From contig DJHJ01000005.1 in assembly GCA_002433055.1 (NCBI GenBank), positions 1 through 28,965 on the forward strand: a DNA stretch of 28,965 nucleotides, in the 5' to 3' direction. Below are positions 8,429-16,892 of this stretch, one piece after another. Within the stretch, counting starts at the first letter, position 1, and each line of letters begins with the position of its first letter. The notes below the pieces were generated by a model, which made no database searches, was not told the origin of the DNA, and saw only the letters and a list, made by a program, of their open reading frames with translations. The position numbers were made by a program, and so were the translations under genes. Source of the stretch: Acidobacteriia bacterium UBA6623. GTDB lineage: Bacteria; Acidobacteriota; Terriglobia; Bryobacterales; UBA6623.

Positions 8429-8866
8429 ATGGTGAAGATTACCCGTAAAGTAGAGTTCTCAGCCTCTCATTACTGTGCTGTTTCAGATCTTTCAGATTCA
8501 GAGAACGAATCCCTTTTCGGTAAAGCAGCTCGTCCCACAGGTCATGGACACAACTACGTTCTTGAGGTAACGGTCACGGGTAAGATAGATCCAATCAGCG
8601 GTATGATCATGGACCTTAAGATGCTCAAGGATTTGATCAACGAACAAGTCATTGATATCTACGATCATCGTTTTCTTAATAAAGAAGTACCTCCTTTTGA
8701 CCGTTGTGTACCAACACCAGAGAATATTGCGGTGGACATTTGGAAACGCATGGAAAAGGTAATCAACAGTAAAAATCACGAATTACATCAGATACGACTC
8801 TGGGAAACACCCGACCTCTACGTCGATTACCTCGGCCCTAACAGTGAGCAGAATTTCCAAAGATAA
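8429..8866 (+). CDS. 6-pyruvoyl-tetrahydropterin synthase/QueD-family protein lacking the catalytic Cys
   Basis: This 145-residue T-fold protein has the family's zinc ligands, H14 (FSASHY) and H39/H41 (GHGHNY), plus the D79-H80 pair (YDHRFLN) and the substrate-anchoring E126 (LWETPD). It aligns almost gap-free with the next gene product. At position 33, where the paralog and mammalian PTPS have the catalytic Cys in FGKCNNP, it has Ala (FGKAARP). It also has no Glu there, so it does not show the PTPS-III folate-bypass signature. It may therefore do a different reaction, act as a partner subunit, or use another residue (C16 is nearby in sequence). The start at 8429 is chosen for GGAG at 8416-8419, 9 bases upstream; an earlier ATG at 8384 would overlap the tlpA leader. 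Confidence 0.88.
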   Translation: MVKITRKVEFSASHYCAVSDLSDSENESLFGKAARPTGHGHNYVLEVTVTGKIDPISGMIMDLKMLKDLINEQVIDIYDHRFLNKEVPPFDRCVPTPENIAVDIWKRMEKVINSKNHELHQIRLWETPDLYVDYLGPNSEQNFQR

Positions 8867-8871
8867 TCAAA

Positions 8872-9294
8872 ATGCCTCAGCTAACGAAACGTTACCCTTT
8901 TAGCGCTTCACACCGTCTGCACGCAGCAAAACTGAGTGCCGAAGAAAATGTGAAACTGTTCGGAAAATGCAACAACCCACACGGACACGGACACAACTAT
9001 ACTCTGGAGGTGACGATTAGTGGTCCAACCGACCCGCACTCGGGAATGATCATTGCACGCACACAACTAGACGACATAGTGGAACGGTGTATCCTTTCGG
9101 AAATTGATCACACGGATCTCAATAGCGATATAGAGGAGTTCAGTAGCACTCCCACAACCACCGAAAATTTGGCACTAATCATTAGCCACCGACTTGACAA
9201 ATTTTGGGCACAAAAATTCACCGCTACTGATCCTCGCGTGACCCGTATTAGAGTGGAAGAAACAACCCGTAACAGCTTCGAAGTTACCTTTTGA
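8872..9294 (+). CDS. 6-pyruvoyl-/6-carboxy-tetrahydropterin synthase with intact active site
   Basis: This 140-residue T-fold protein converts 7,8-dihydroneopterin triphosphate, the product of FolE, to either 6-pyruvoyl-tetrahydropterin (biopterin route) or 6-carboxy-tetrahydropterin (QueD, queuosine route). Zinc ligands are H14, H39 and H41, the catalytic Cys is C33, the catalytic pair is D79-H80 and the pterin-anchoring Glu is E130. The motif spacing C-x5-HGHNY (CNNPHGHGHNY) resembles mammalian PTPS more than E. coli QueD, which has C-x3-HGH. No queC, queE, queF or sepiapterin reductase is in the window, so the route is undecided. It begins 5 bases after the stop of its Cys-less paralog and ends 4 bases before folE, so the three genes are almost certainly one operon. 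Confidence 0.92.
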   Translation: MPQLTKRYPFSASHRLHAAKLSAEENVKLFGKCNNPHGHGHNYTLEVTISGPTDPHSGMIIARTQLDDIVERCILSEIDHTDLNSDIEEFSSTPTTTENLALIISHRLDKFWAQKFTATDPRVTRIRVEETTRNSFEVTF

Positions 9295-9298
9295 CATC

Positions 9299-9928
9299 AT
9301 GGCAAGCCATCCTTCATCACACGACCCTCATAGCGAATCTCCAACAGATTCCTCAAACAATACAAAGCTCTCAGGACTGGTCCAAGAAATGCTGGGCGAG
9401 CTAGGCGAAAATCCAGACCGTGACGGGCTTCGCCGGACCCCTCAACGAGTTGCTCGTGCCTTCCGTGAATTGACCAGAGGCTATGAGATGGATGCTGCAA
9501 CGGTTCTAAATAATGCTTTATTCGAGGTGTCATATGACGAGATGGTCATAGTCAGAGATATTGAAGTGTTCAGTCTCTGCGAACATCACCTTCTCCCGTT
9601 TTTTGGGAAAGTACATGTTGCATACTTGCCCAGAGAAAAGGTGATTGGGCTCAGCAAAATTCCACGCTTAGTGGACATGTTCGCCCGTCGACTCCAAATT
9701 CAGGAACGACTGACAAACCAAATTGCAGCCACGATCCAAGAAACAATAAATCCAGTTGGGGTAGGCGTGGTCATAGAAGCTAGACATCTCTGCATGGTTA
9801 TGAGAGGTGTTGAAAAACAGCACTCCTCGGCTGTCACCAGTGCCATGCTAGGCGCTTTCCGTGAGAACTCGCAGACCCGAGAAGAATTTTTATCGCTGTT
9901 GTCACCACGATCCACTCAAGGGCTCTGA
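9299..9928 (+). CDS. folE: GTP cyclohydrolase I
   Basis: This enzyme opens GTP to 7,8-dihydroneopterin triphosphate and formate, the entry step for folate, biopterin and queuosine. It has 209 residues with a polar, probably disordered N-terminal 22 residues. Zinc ligands are C94 and H97 in SLCEHHLLPF and C165 in RHLCMVMRG; the substrate loop continues as GVEKQHSS. The FolE core from about residue 24 is of normal length. It is the third gene of a tight cluster (4-base gap from the synthase) and its product is the substrate of the two preceding proteins' family. truA follows after 43 bases. Confidence 0.97.
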   Translation: MASHPSSHDPHSESPTDSSNNTKLSGLVQEMLGELGENPDRDGLRRTPQRVARAFRELTRGYEMDAATVLNNALFEVSYDEMVIVRDIEVFSLCEHHLLPFFGKVHVAYLPREKVIGLSKIPRLVDMFARRLQIQERLTNQIAATIQETINPVGVGVVIEARHLCMVMRGVEKQHSSAVTSAMLGAFRENSQTREEFLSLLSPRSTQGL

Positions 9929-9971
9929 CAAGCTCACATCACTTCGGATTGACAGTTTAGGATATTTCTTT

Positions 9972-10745
9972 GTGAGTATACGCAACTTGGCCATTCAAAT
10001 AGCCTACGATGGTGCGGATTTTCACGGCTGGCAAATACAGCCTAGTCAAACGACCATTCAAGGTCTGCTGCAATCTATCCTAAGCAGACTTGAGGGAACC
10101 AATGTCACTATTCAAGGCTCGGGACGCACGGATGCTGGAGTTCACGCCCTTGCTCAGGTAGCTTCATTCAAATTGACCAACCCCATTCCAATCGCAAATC
10201 TCCCAAAGGCAATCAATGACCTGTTGCCGGAATCCATTCGTGTGATTACTGCACAAGAGGTTCCGGCTGATTTTCATGCCCGACATTCAGCCACAGCAAA
10301 AACCTACGAATACCGGATTCATCGTGGTCAGACTTGTTCGCCCTTTAAAAGTCGTTACGCTTATGCTCTTGCTTGTCCACTAGATGAAACATCGATGGCT
10401 ACAGCTACTCGGCATTTTGTGGGCACACACGACTTCCGAGCCTTAACTGCAGCTGGTGGTGAAGAACACCAATCGACAGTTCGTACTATTTATTCTTCAG
10501 AAATCCATCGAAATAGTGACCTGCTAACTTATCGAGTTCGTGGAAATGGGTTCCTTTATCACATGGTTCGTAATATCGTCGGAACTTTAATCGAAGTAGG
10601 CCGCGGAAACCTGACACCCGATGATTTACCAAAATTGCTTGCCGACAAAGACCGAGGAGCAGCCGGACCAACTGCCCCTCCTCAGGGACTTTTTCTGATC
10701 AGTGTCGAATACGAAAACCTTCACATTCAGACTGTACATGGCTAG
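9972..10745 (+). CDS. truA: tRNA pseudouridine(38-40) synthase
   Basis: TruA converts uridines 38-40 in the anticodon arm of many tRNAs to pseudouridine. The protein has 257 residues with the catalytic Asp D54 in GSGRTDAGVHA, the N-terminal AYDGADFHGWQ, and the C-terminal FLYHMVRNIVGTLIEVG typical of TruA. I place the start at a GTG (9972) because the conserved beta strand begins immediately after it and a TAGGA (9958-9962) lies 9 bases upstream; a longer frame from 9861 would overlap folE by 68 bases and adds no conserved sequence. It is probably read through from folE. Confidence 0.94.
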   Translation: MSIRNLAIQIAYDGADFHGWQIQPSQTTIQGLLQSILSRLEGTNVTIQGSGRTDAGVHALAQVASFKLTNPIPIANLPKAINDLLPESIRVITAQEVPADFHARHSATAKTYEYRIHRGQTCSPFKSRYAYALACPLDETSMATATRHFVGTHDFRALTAAGGEEHQSTVRTIYSSEIHRNSDLLTYRVRGNGFLYHMVRNIVGTLIEVGRGNLTPDDLPKLLADKDRGAAGPTAPPQGLFLISVEYENLHIQTVHG

Positions 10746-10798
10746 AAAAGGAGCCGTATAGACACGTTGGATTTTTAACGCTCGGGAAAATAAAATCA

Positions 10799-11956
10799 AT
10801 GAGAATTTTTTCTTTAATCTCTACTGTCATCACGCTCATACTCTTATCCTCTTGCAACACAGGGCCTGTGCTGGTGTCAACTGGAGCCAGACATCAGGAG
10901 TTTCAGGTTTACTTCGGAACCTATACACAAGAACACGATGGACCTTCCAGTAAAAGTCTGGGGATCTATCGCAGTAAATTCGACTCCGAAACCGGGACCT
11001 TAACTCAACCCCGCCTTGCTGCAGAAATAGAGAGTCCATCATTTCTTGCACTTCACCCAAGCAAACAGTTTCTCTACGCGGTGACCGAGTCCAAGGAAGG
11101 CACTGTCAGTAGTTTCTCGATCGGTTCAAGTGGATCTCTTACAAAAATCAACACCAAGTCGACTAATGGGTCTGCCCCGTGTGACTTAGAAGTCAATCCA
11201 ACGGGACAAATGCTCGTAGTAGCAAACTACCACAGTGGCAGCACGATCGCCTACGCAATCACCGAAGATGGCTCACTCAGTAACCCAACGACTTTTTTAA
11301 ATCACGAGGGTTCGAGCGTCCATAAACGGCAAAAATCTTCGCACGCTCACTCTGTTGATTTCACGCCCAGCAGTGGTCACGTCATTGTCAGCGATCTCGG
11401 GACTGACAAAGTGATGACAATGGAAGTTAATCCGACCACCGCAACAATTCGTCTGTCAAGCGAGATCTCGCTTGCGCCGGGATCAGGGCCTCGACATTTC
11501 GCTTTTCACCCTTCGGGTAAGTTCGGCTATTCGCTAGGAGAACTGGCTTCGACAGTAACAGTAATGAGCCATGTCAGTGGCAAGCTAAAAACCATTGAAA
11601 CACTTTCAACCCTGCCAGATGGTTTCGTGGGTCACAACACCACCGCCGAAATAGCAGTACATTCTTCAGGCCGTTTCATGTATGTTTCAAACCGAGGTCA
11701 CGATTCAATAGCTGTGTTTTCAGTCGACACCACCAGCGGTCGGCTGAGCCTAACCGAAGTAATCAGTAGTGGCGGCATCAGGCCACGTAACTTTTCCATT
11801 GATCCAACTGGCCGTTACATGCTGGTAGCACATAGAGATAGTGACAATGTAGTTGTTTTTACCATCGATCAACAAACTGGGGTGTTATATCCAACAGGTT
11901 CAGAAATCGAAATTGATGCTCCGGTTTGTGTGCAGTTTCTGGAACTTACAAGCTAG
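10799..11956 (+). CDS. Lactonase-family seven-bladed beta-propeller lipoprotein
   Basis: The 385-residue protein starts with a lipoprotein signal peptide (LLSSC, lipidated C19). The rest shows the lactonase/YbhE propeller pattern, with FGTYT near the start and repeated blade phrases: FLALHPSKQFLYAV, PCDLEVNPTGQMLVVANY, PRHFAFHPSGKFGYSLGE, IAVHSSGRFMYVSNRGHDSIAVF and NFSIDPTGRYMLVAHRDSDNVVVF. The family includes 6-phosphogluconolactonase Pgl and muconate-type lactonizing enzymes. Export makes a role in the cytosolic pentose phosphate pathway unlikely; binding or hydrolysis of an envelope lactone is conceivable but unproven. It follows truA after 53 bases and may have its own promoter. The ATG has only a weak GGGA upstream. 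Confidence 0.87.
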   Translation: MRIFSLISTVITLILLSSCNTGPVLVSTGARHQEFQVYFGTYTQEHDGPSSKSLGIYRSKFDSETGTLTQPRLAAEIESPSFLALHPSKQFLYAVTESKEGTVSSFSIGSSGSLTKINTKSTNGSAPCDLEVNPTGQMLVVANYHSGSTIAYAITEDGSLSNPTTFLNHEGSSVHKRQKSSHAHSVDFTPSSGHVIVSDLGTDKVMTMEVNPTTATIRLSSEISLAPGSGPRHFAFHPSGKFGYSLGELASTVTVMSHVSGKLKTIETLSTLPDGFVGHNTTAEIAVHSSGRFMYVSNRGHDSIAVFSVDTTSGRLSLTEVISSGGIRPRNFSIDPTGRYMLVAHRDSDNVVVFTIDQQTGVLYPTGSEIEIDAPVCVQFLELTS

Positions 11957-12188
11957 AATCTGAGGTTTTATTGAAACCCTGGAGAACTTGTAACCTGTCG
12001 GTCGTAATGGCATGCACCGCTACAACAATCAAGATCACTCGATGCTCACAGCTATGTCAGAAATACTATTTGCGAGACGTTTCGCTAGCATAAAGTATGT
12101 GCAGATACACAAGAGAACCAAGAGGGTTTGTGCAAGGTGAGGTAAAAGAACCCGGTAAAATCAATGAATTTGGCCACTGATATTGTAG

Positions 12189-12207
12189 TATCGCTCTCGA
12201 AGCGATA
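12189..12207 (+). other. 7-bp hairpin just upstream of tRNA-Leu
   Basis: TATCGCT and AGCGATA flank a CTCGA loop and form a perfect 7-bp stem ending 15 bases before the tRNA. There is no T-run, so it is not a normal terminator. It could be part of the precursor leader. The 266 bases between the lactonase gene and the tRNA hold nothing else I can identify; no convincing promoter was found. Confidence 0.35.
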
Positions 12208-12222
12208 GCCTCTGTATTAAAA

Positions 12223-12310
12223 GCCCGGGTGGCGAAATTGGTAGACGCAAAGGACTTAAAATCCTTCGGTGCTATGCACTGTGTGGGTTCGACTCCCACC
12301 CCGGGCACCA
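12223..12310 (+). tRNA. tRNA-Leu (UAA anticodon)
   Basis: An 88-base class II tRNA with encoded CCA. The acceptor stem pairs GCCCGGG with CCCGGGC. The D arm contains the TGGCGAAATTGGTAGAC pattern. The anticodon stem AAGGA/TCCTT encloses loop CTTAAAA with anticodon TAA at 12257-12259. A long variable arm (GTGC-TAT-GCAC) and T arm GTGGG-TTCGACT-CCCAC follow. It decodes UUA (and UUG by wobble). The next gene runs in the opposite direction and ends 40 bases beyond. Confidence 0.97.
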
Positions 12311-12350
12311 TCCTTTATTGAAGTGGCCAGTAGAATCTAACAATGTTTCG

Positions 12351-13679
12351 TCAGTTCATCCATCTCAACGTCCAGCTATTCACTAAAAAAGCACCCGGTT
12401 TTCGTGGAATCGAGCATGGGTATTCCAACCAAAACCAACTAGCCGCAGTACCAAATGGTTTGAGGCCATATTCGTTAAGATCCTTGAGGAATGTCTTGTG
12501 ATCCACGAGTGACTCCATGCTTTGAGGAGCAATAACCTGATAGCTTTGCAAAATGGCCTGATACGCAGAGATTTCAGTATCAATCGGAAGGCGCCCCCTA
12601 CATAGGAGTCGAGCTGCCGCTTCAGCTGCTACTCTCGACCTCCAATCTGTCGAAAGACCATCCGGGTTTTCTATATTTTCGATGACTTTGTCCAGATAGA
12701 CAATTTCTGTCTCTCCAGCAGTATTGTCCATACCGATTGCAGATAGTTTCTTGAACAGATTGTCAAAGGTGTTCCAAATTTCTGGTCTCGCCTGAATTTT
12801 TCGAAACACCCCAACTCGCTCAAAGCGACCCACCAATTCGTCGAGTATCTTTTCTCTTTCTGCGCTACTGACCGTACTGAGATTGGGGCCTCTGGCCGTG
12901 GTGTCTGCAAAGTATACAACCCCAGTCGGCACAGTAACACTTGCAAGCAGCCGTGCATGATCTTCGATCGCAAAATGGAATAGATTGCTGCGTAACTCTT
13001 CGTAATTTTTCCATGTCGAAATTTCCGATCCAAATTTTTGACTAAAAAGTTGTGCCACGTAGGTATTTGCATAGCGTGCCAGCTCAGCTAGCACTAAAGA
13101 AGAAACTACAAAATCAGCGTGAGGTAAGTCAGGAATGCGGACAAGGTGATCTAGACTTAGATAGAGACCTGCCAGTCTTATCTCAGCATCCTTAACATCT
13201 CTTGACGTCGAGATGATTTGCCGGGCCATTTTCACGAAAGATCTCGTAAATGTAGTGATATCGGAAACTCGAATCTCTACCTTGTGGCGCAAGAACTCCG
13301 GAATTAGTTCAACTGCTTCGCGCATACTAACCGAATCAAGGTCAACTAGAACAACATGGTCGAAATCTCTTGCAAGTTGCTGAAGAGGAATTTCACGACA
13401 TTTACCCGCTCCGAGTACCAATGCCGTACCTCGACGTTCAATTGATCTGGCAGCACTTCGAATTAGTCGACGACTTTCAGTTAAATGAGGTTGCCAATAG
13501 AGCCCATATTCAGATGCAATAGCATCTAATTTGCGACCAGCTAAACCAAAAAAAGATCCCAGGCTTGGGATGTAGTCCGCAGTGTCAGCCTCAAGGCTGG
13601 ACCTTGAGTCAGCTCTGTCTACGCCACACAGAGGAACTGAGAAACTATAAACGAGACCACACAGGAGCAAAACTCTCAT
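12351..13679 (-). CDS. Rossmann-fold methyltransferase-like protein with hydrophobic N-terminus
   Basis: A 442-residue protein. Residues at about 85-120 look like the SAM-binding core: ALVLGAGKCREIPL is a motif-I glycine loop and HVVLVDLD provides the acidic end of strand 2; ADFVVSSLVLAELARY resembles motif IV. The substrate is not recognisable. The first about 20 residues are hydrophobic (MRVLLLCGLVYSFSVPLCG) and look like a signal peptide, which is odd for a SAM-dependent enzyme. No ATG lies between codon 1 and about codon 120, and no ribosome binding site is evident at 13679, so the start could instead be a rare internal codon. It lies 61 bases downstream of the cytochrome lipoprotein gene on the same strand, suggesting one transcript. 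It could also be a SAM-binding-like fold that lost activity. Confidence 0.65.
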   Translation of the reverse strand: MRVLLLCGLVYSFSVPLCGVDRADSRSSLEADTADYIPSLGSFFGLAGRKLDAIASEYGLYWQPHLTESRRLIRSAARSIERRGTALVLGAGKCREIPLQQLARDFDHVVLVDLDSVSMREAVELIPEFLRHKVEIRVSDITTFTRSFVKMARQIISTSRDVKDAEIRLAGLYLSLDHLVRIPDLPHADFVVSSLVLAELARYANTYVAQLFSQKFGSEISTWKNYEELRSNLFHFAIEDHARLLASVTVPTGVVYFADTTARGPNLSTVSSAEREKILDELVGRFERVGVFRKIQARPEIWNTFDNLFKKLSAIGMDNTAGETEIVYLDKVIENIENPDGLSTDWRSRVAAEAAARLLCRGRLPIDTEISAYQAILQSYQVIAPQSMESLVDHKTFLKDLNEYGLKPFGTAASWFWLEYPCSIPRKPGAFLVNSWTLRWMN

Positions 13680-13740
13680 AACATTTCAGAGAATATGTTG
13701 TGCAAATAGCCTTAATGCATCACTCAGGCTGATTAAGCAA

Positions 13741-16700
13741 TCAACGACTTCTTTTAATGAATCTTAATAGATCTGCCATCTGTTGAACACTGACTTGTTT
13801 ATCTATGTCTTCTGGCATGGCAGAAAGTTCAGCAAGGTAAAAATTTCGGATGCTACTCCTGTAGACTGCACGTTCTGTGCCCTCTTCCTGACGTATCGTG
13901 ATAGTCGTTGGTGTTTGTTCCCCAATGACACCGTCTAGCACTTCTCCCGAGGCGAGTTCAACAACATAAGACTCATACTGTTGTGCAATTGATTTGTTCG
14001 GAATGAGAATATCTGCCAACAATAATTCCCTAGGACGATTGCGCACCTCACCAAGGTCAGGGCCCATTTGATTGCCGACACCATTAATCGTATGGCATTT
14101 TTCACAAACTCGATCGAACACTGCTCGACCACGTTCTATGTCACCCTCCATAGTGACAGCCTGCTCATAACGTTCAATCATGCGTTCGCGTTCACTCGTT
14201 TTGACACGAATCAATTTTTCGGCTTCATAACGGATTGACTCGTTCGGGTGGGTCAATAATCTTTGCTTCGTGCCCGAATTGATCGTCCAAGGTTGGACCT
14301 TGTTTTCACGAATTGCATCGAGTAACAGACGGATGCGTTCTGCATCATGACGCAAAACCTTCACGGCTTCAGTTCGCACAACCGAAGTCATTGCACGCCA
14401 CCTTTCAAGAAGAAGCACCGCGATTTCCGTTCCGGAGAGGTTGCCAAGTGCATTGATAGCAGCCGATTGAACTTCTTGCGGTTCTTTAGGGTCAATTAAT
14501 TTTTTTAAAATTTCCTTGTGGGCGCTAGAATTTGCCAGAGCTAATAAGTTGATTGCATCCACTCGTTGCCCTGAAATCGCCTGTGTATTAGCTGCCAGTC
14601 GACTAGCGAGAGAGAGAGTTTTAGGCATCTTGGTGCTTTCGGGGAGCCCTATTACTTGGAGCAGATTAACCGCAGCACGGCGCAAGCCAACTCGCGTTTC
14701 AAATAATTGGATCATCGACTCTCTTTCTCGCTGTGTCGCTACTTTGGTAGCGTCAGCAACTGTTCGAAGACCTTCAGTAAGGCCTATTAAAATTGCAGAA
14801 CTCCATGCGTCAGAATTATCACTGCTTTTCGATGCCTCCACAACAACCTTAAACACACTCTGGATTTCGTTCCTTTTGGCACGTACACCAATCACGGAAC
14901 TGGTTTTGCGAAGGAAGTCGATCTTGTTCTCATCATCTGAATTAGTTAGTTTCGATGTTGCTAGTGAAAACAATCGCAGTGCGTCTTCAGACGATGAACT
15001 CAAAGCTGCAATTTGCATCCAACGGTCACTGATATCACGCATTAACAAAGTGTCTCGAGCAATTCGGGCAGCGCTTGAACTGATATTTCCGAGAGTGCAA
15101 AGTAATTGAAATCTGACTCGTGCATCCGGATCATCTGTCATCATTATCAATCTTTTCTGTAAAGATAATGACTGCGCTAGGCGCCGCTCAGCCAACAGAA
15201 TTGCGTTCTCTCTTAGGCCTCCCTCAGGTGCTTGTAACGCCATATCTATCAACTGTGTATCTAACCTGCCTAATCCCTCCAGAGTCCACAAGGCATGTAG
15301 CCTTCCCACTCCAGATGTGCTATCTCTCACCATTAGCCGGAGAGAAGTGACTGCTTCGTCTCCACCTCGATCTATCAGTAGGCGTTGAGAAGTCCGGCGA
15401 TACCACGCATTGGGATGTTTGAGTTGTTCGACTAACTCTTTAGTCGATAGATCGCCAAGGTTAACCTTTTTGGGTGGCGCTGGTGGGTTACTTTTGGACA
15501 CTATGCGATAAATCCGCCCTTTATCATTACCGTGGTAAATAGCATCTGATTCATATATTTCACGTGAGGTCCACTCCGGATGCTCGATGATCCGTCGATA
15601 GTAGTCAACAACATAGAGAGCTCCATCTGGGCCTACAGAAAAGTTAACTGGACGAAACCAGCTATCTCTTGAGACAAGAAACTCTCGCTCAGAGTTCAGT
15701 CGCCTAGCCTGAAACGAAACTCCGGACGGCGACCAGATCTGAGCAAGGACAGCGTTGTGTGCTGGCTCAGCAATAAAAGCAATACCGCGATATTTTTCTC
15801 CAAAGGCACCACCTAAATAGCAGGTAATGCCACAAGCAGAAGTAAGTTGCCCAAAACCATCGAAAAAACCCCAATTTTTGCGAGGGGACTCAGGCTGTTC
15901 AGTGATGAATGCAACATGGCGATCTTCTGACAGAGTCTGCATAACCTCGGAAACTGCCAGATCCGGGTTTCGTTCGAGATAACGTGCAGCTATCACCTCA
16001 TGGCGTCCTGGGATAGGGTTTAAAACTCCGAAGTGTCGACCCCAAGCATCAAAAGTGTGACCAAATTGAGAACTACCCGATAGCAACTCTAGCTCATACG
16101 AATCAGGACGGAACCGCAGATACCGCCCCTCCGGATTAATCGACGGTAAGTCATCTCTATCAGGGAAGTGAATTGCAGTGCCATGGTCACCGAACTTCTC
16201 AGAAAATACTCTGGCCTTAACGGGTCTCCGATGGGCTAAATAAATCCAATTGTCCAATCCGTAGAGGGGTGAGTTAACCGTATGTTGTGGATTAGTAAAG
16301 GCAAACCCAGTCAACACAACCCTCCTCTTGTCGGCTCGGCCATCTCGATTGGTATCCTCGAAGTACCAAATGTTAGGTGCATCAGTGACCAAAATGCCAT
16401 TCTTCCAACGCATCACTCCTGTCGGTAGAGTTAATTTATCTGCGAACAAAGTTACACGATCAGGCAAACCATCTTCGTCGGTGTCTTCCAGTAATTTGAC
16501 GCGTCCCAATCGTTCTCCTGTTTCGAGTGGATAGCCTGGACTTTCTACAACGTAAATCCGTCCATATTCGTCAAATGCTATCGCTACGGGATCGACTACG
16601 TTTGGTTCGTATGCAAATAATTCAACGGTGAACCCTGGATCGATCTCAAAAGTTTTCAGCGCTTCAGTCGTGTCGTACGGGGGGCGTGTCGACCCACAAC

Positions 16701-16785
16701 TAAGCAGCCCAACAGTAGTGAAGACAATTAAGATAATAAAGGAAAGAGATCCGCGCCAAAGCCTGACATGTTGATAGTTCAGCAC
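13741..16785 (-). CDS. Propeller/HEAT/cytochrome c lipoprotein (PVC-type membrane-bound dehydrogenase family)
   Basis: This 1014-residue envelope protein begins with a lipoprotein signal (LLSC, lipidated C30). A beta-propeller of the PVC-type dehydrogenase / glucose-sorbosone type spans about residues 45-440, with phrases such as VAIAFDEYGRIYVVESPGYP, DTDEDGLPDRVTLFADKL and VGPDGALYVVDYYRRII. A helical HEAT-like region with many short Leu/Ala repeats spans about 460-850. The C-terminus is a monohaem cytochrome c domain: CEKCH at 894-898, a QMGPDLGEVRNR loop and a candidate axial Met at about 990 (SAMPED). Relatives are numerous in Planctomycetes and Verrucomicrobia and occur in Acidobacteria. 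They are thought to oxidise sugars or similar substrates and pass electrons to the haem; no substrate can be named here. It is divergent from murB across 107 bases. Confidence 0.88.
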   Translation of the reverse strand: MLNYQHVRLWRGSLSFIILIVFTTVGLLSCGSTRPPYDTTEALKTFEIDPGFTVELFAYEPNVVDPVAIAFDEYGRIYVVESPGYPLETGERLGRVKLLEDTDEDGLPDRVTLFADKLTLPTGVMRWKNGILVTDAPNIWYFEDTNRDGRADKRRVVLTGFAFTNPQHTVNSPLYGLDNWIYLAHRRPVKARVFSEKFGDHGTAIHFPDRDDLPSINPEGRYLRFRPDSYELELLSGSSQFGHTFDAWGRHFGVLNPIPGRHEVIAARYLERNPDLAVSEVMQTLSEDRHVAFITEQPESPRKNWGFFDGFGQLTSACGITCYLGGAFGEKYRGIAFIAEPAHNAVLAQIWSPSGVSFQARRLNSEREFLVSRDSWFRPVNFSVGPDGALYVVDYYRRIIEHPEWTSREIYESDAIYHGNDKGRIYRIVSKSNPPAPPKKVNLGDLSTKELVEQLKHPNAWYRRTSQRLLIDRGGDEAVTSLRLMVRDSTSGVGRLHALWTLEGLGRLDTQLIDMALQAPEGGLRENAILLAERRLAQSLSLQKRLIMMTDDPDARVRFQLLCTLGNISSSAARIARDTLLMRDISDRWMQIAALSSSSEDALRLFSLATSKLTNSDDENKIDFLRKTSSVIGVRAKRNEIQSVFKVVVEASKSSDNSDAWSSAILIGLTEGLRTVADATKVATQRERESMIQLFETRVGLRRAAVNLLQVIGLPESTKMPKTLSLASRLAANTQAISGQRVDAINLLALANSSAHKEILKKLIDPKEPQEVQSAAINALGNLSGTEIAVLLLERWRAMTSVVRTEAVKVLRHDAERIRLLLDAIRENKVQPWTINSGTKQRLLTHPNESIRYEAEKLIRVKTSERERMIERYEQAVTMEGDIERGRAVFDRVCEKCHTINGVGNQMGPDLGEVRNRPRELLLADILIPNKSIAQQYESYVVELASGEVLDGVIGEQTPTTITIRQEEGTERAVYRSSIRNFYLAELSAMPEDIDKQVSVQQMADLLRFIKRSR

Positions 16786-16892
16786 AATAATTTCAGTCCG
16801 CTAGTCGCTATGGTACGTGGCATGCATCACATGTCATCAATCCATTCCATGCGACATCTATTCTGTAACAATACAATAAGACAATTGCCAGG

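Noticed and set aside
8429..8866. Reading the Cys-less pterin-synthase paralog as a PTPS-III folate-bypass enzyme
   Set aside because: PTPS-III has a Glu in the active-site motif; this protein has KAARPTGHGHNY with neither Cys nor Glu there.
12066..12311. 81-residue minus-strand frame beginning MVPGVGVEPTQ
   Set aside because: It is the antisense of the tRNA-Leu gene; the GVGVEPT string is a well-known artefact of reverse-translating a tRNA T arm.
14516..15109. 197-residue plus-strand frame inside the cytochrome lipoprotein gene
   Set aside because: It is antisense to the Leu/Ala-rich HEAT region and its composition is what the complement of that region gives; no recognisable domain.
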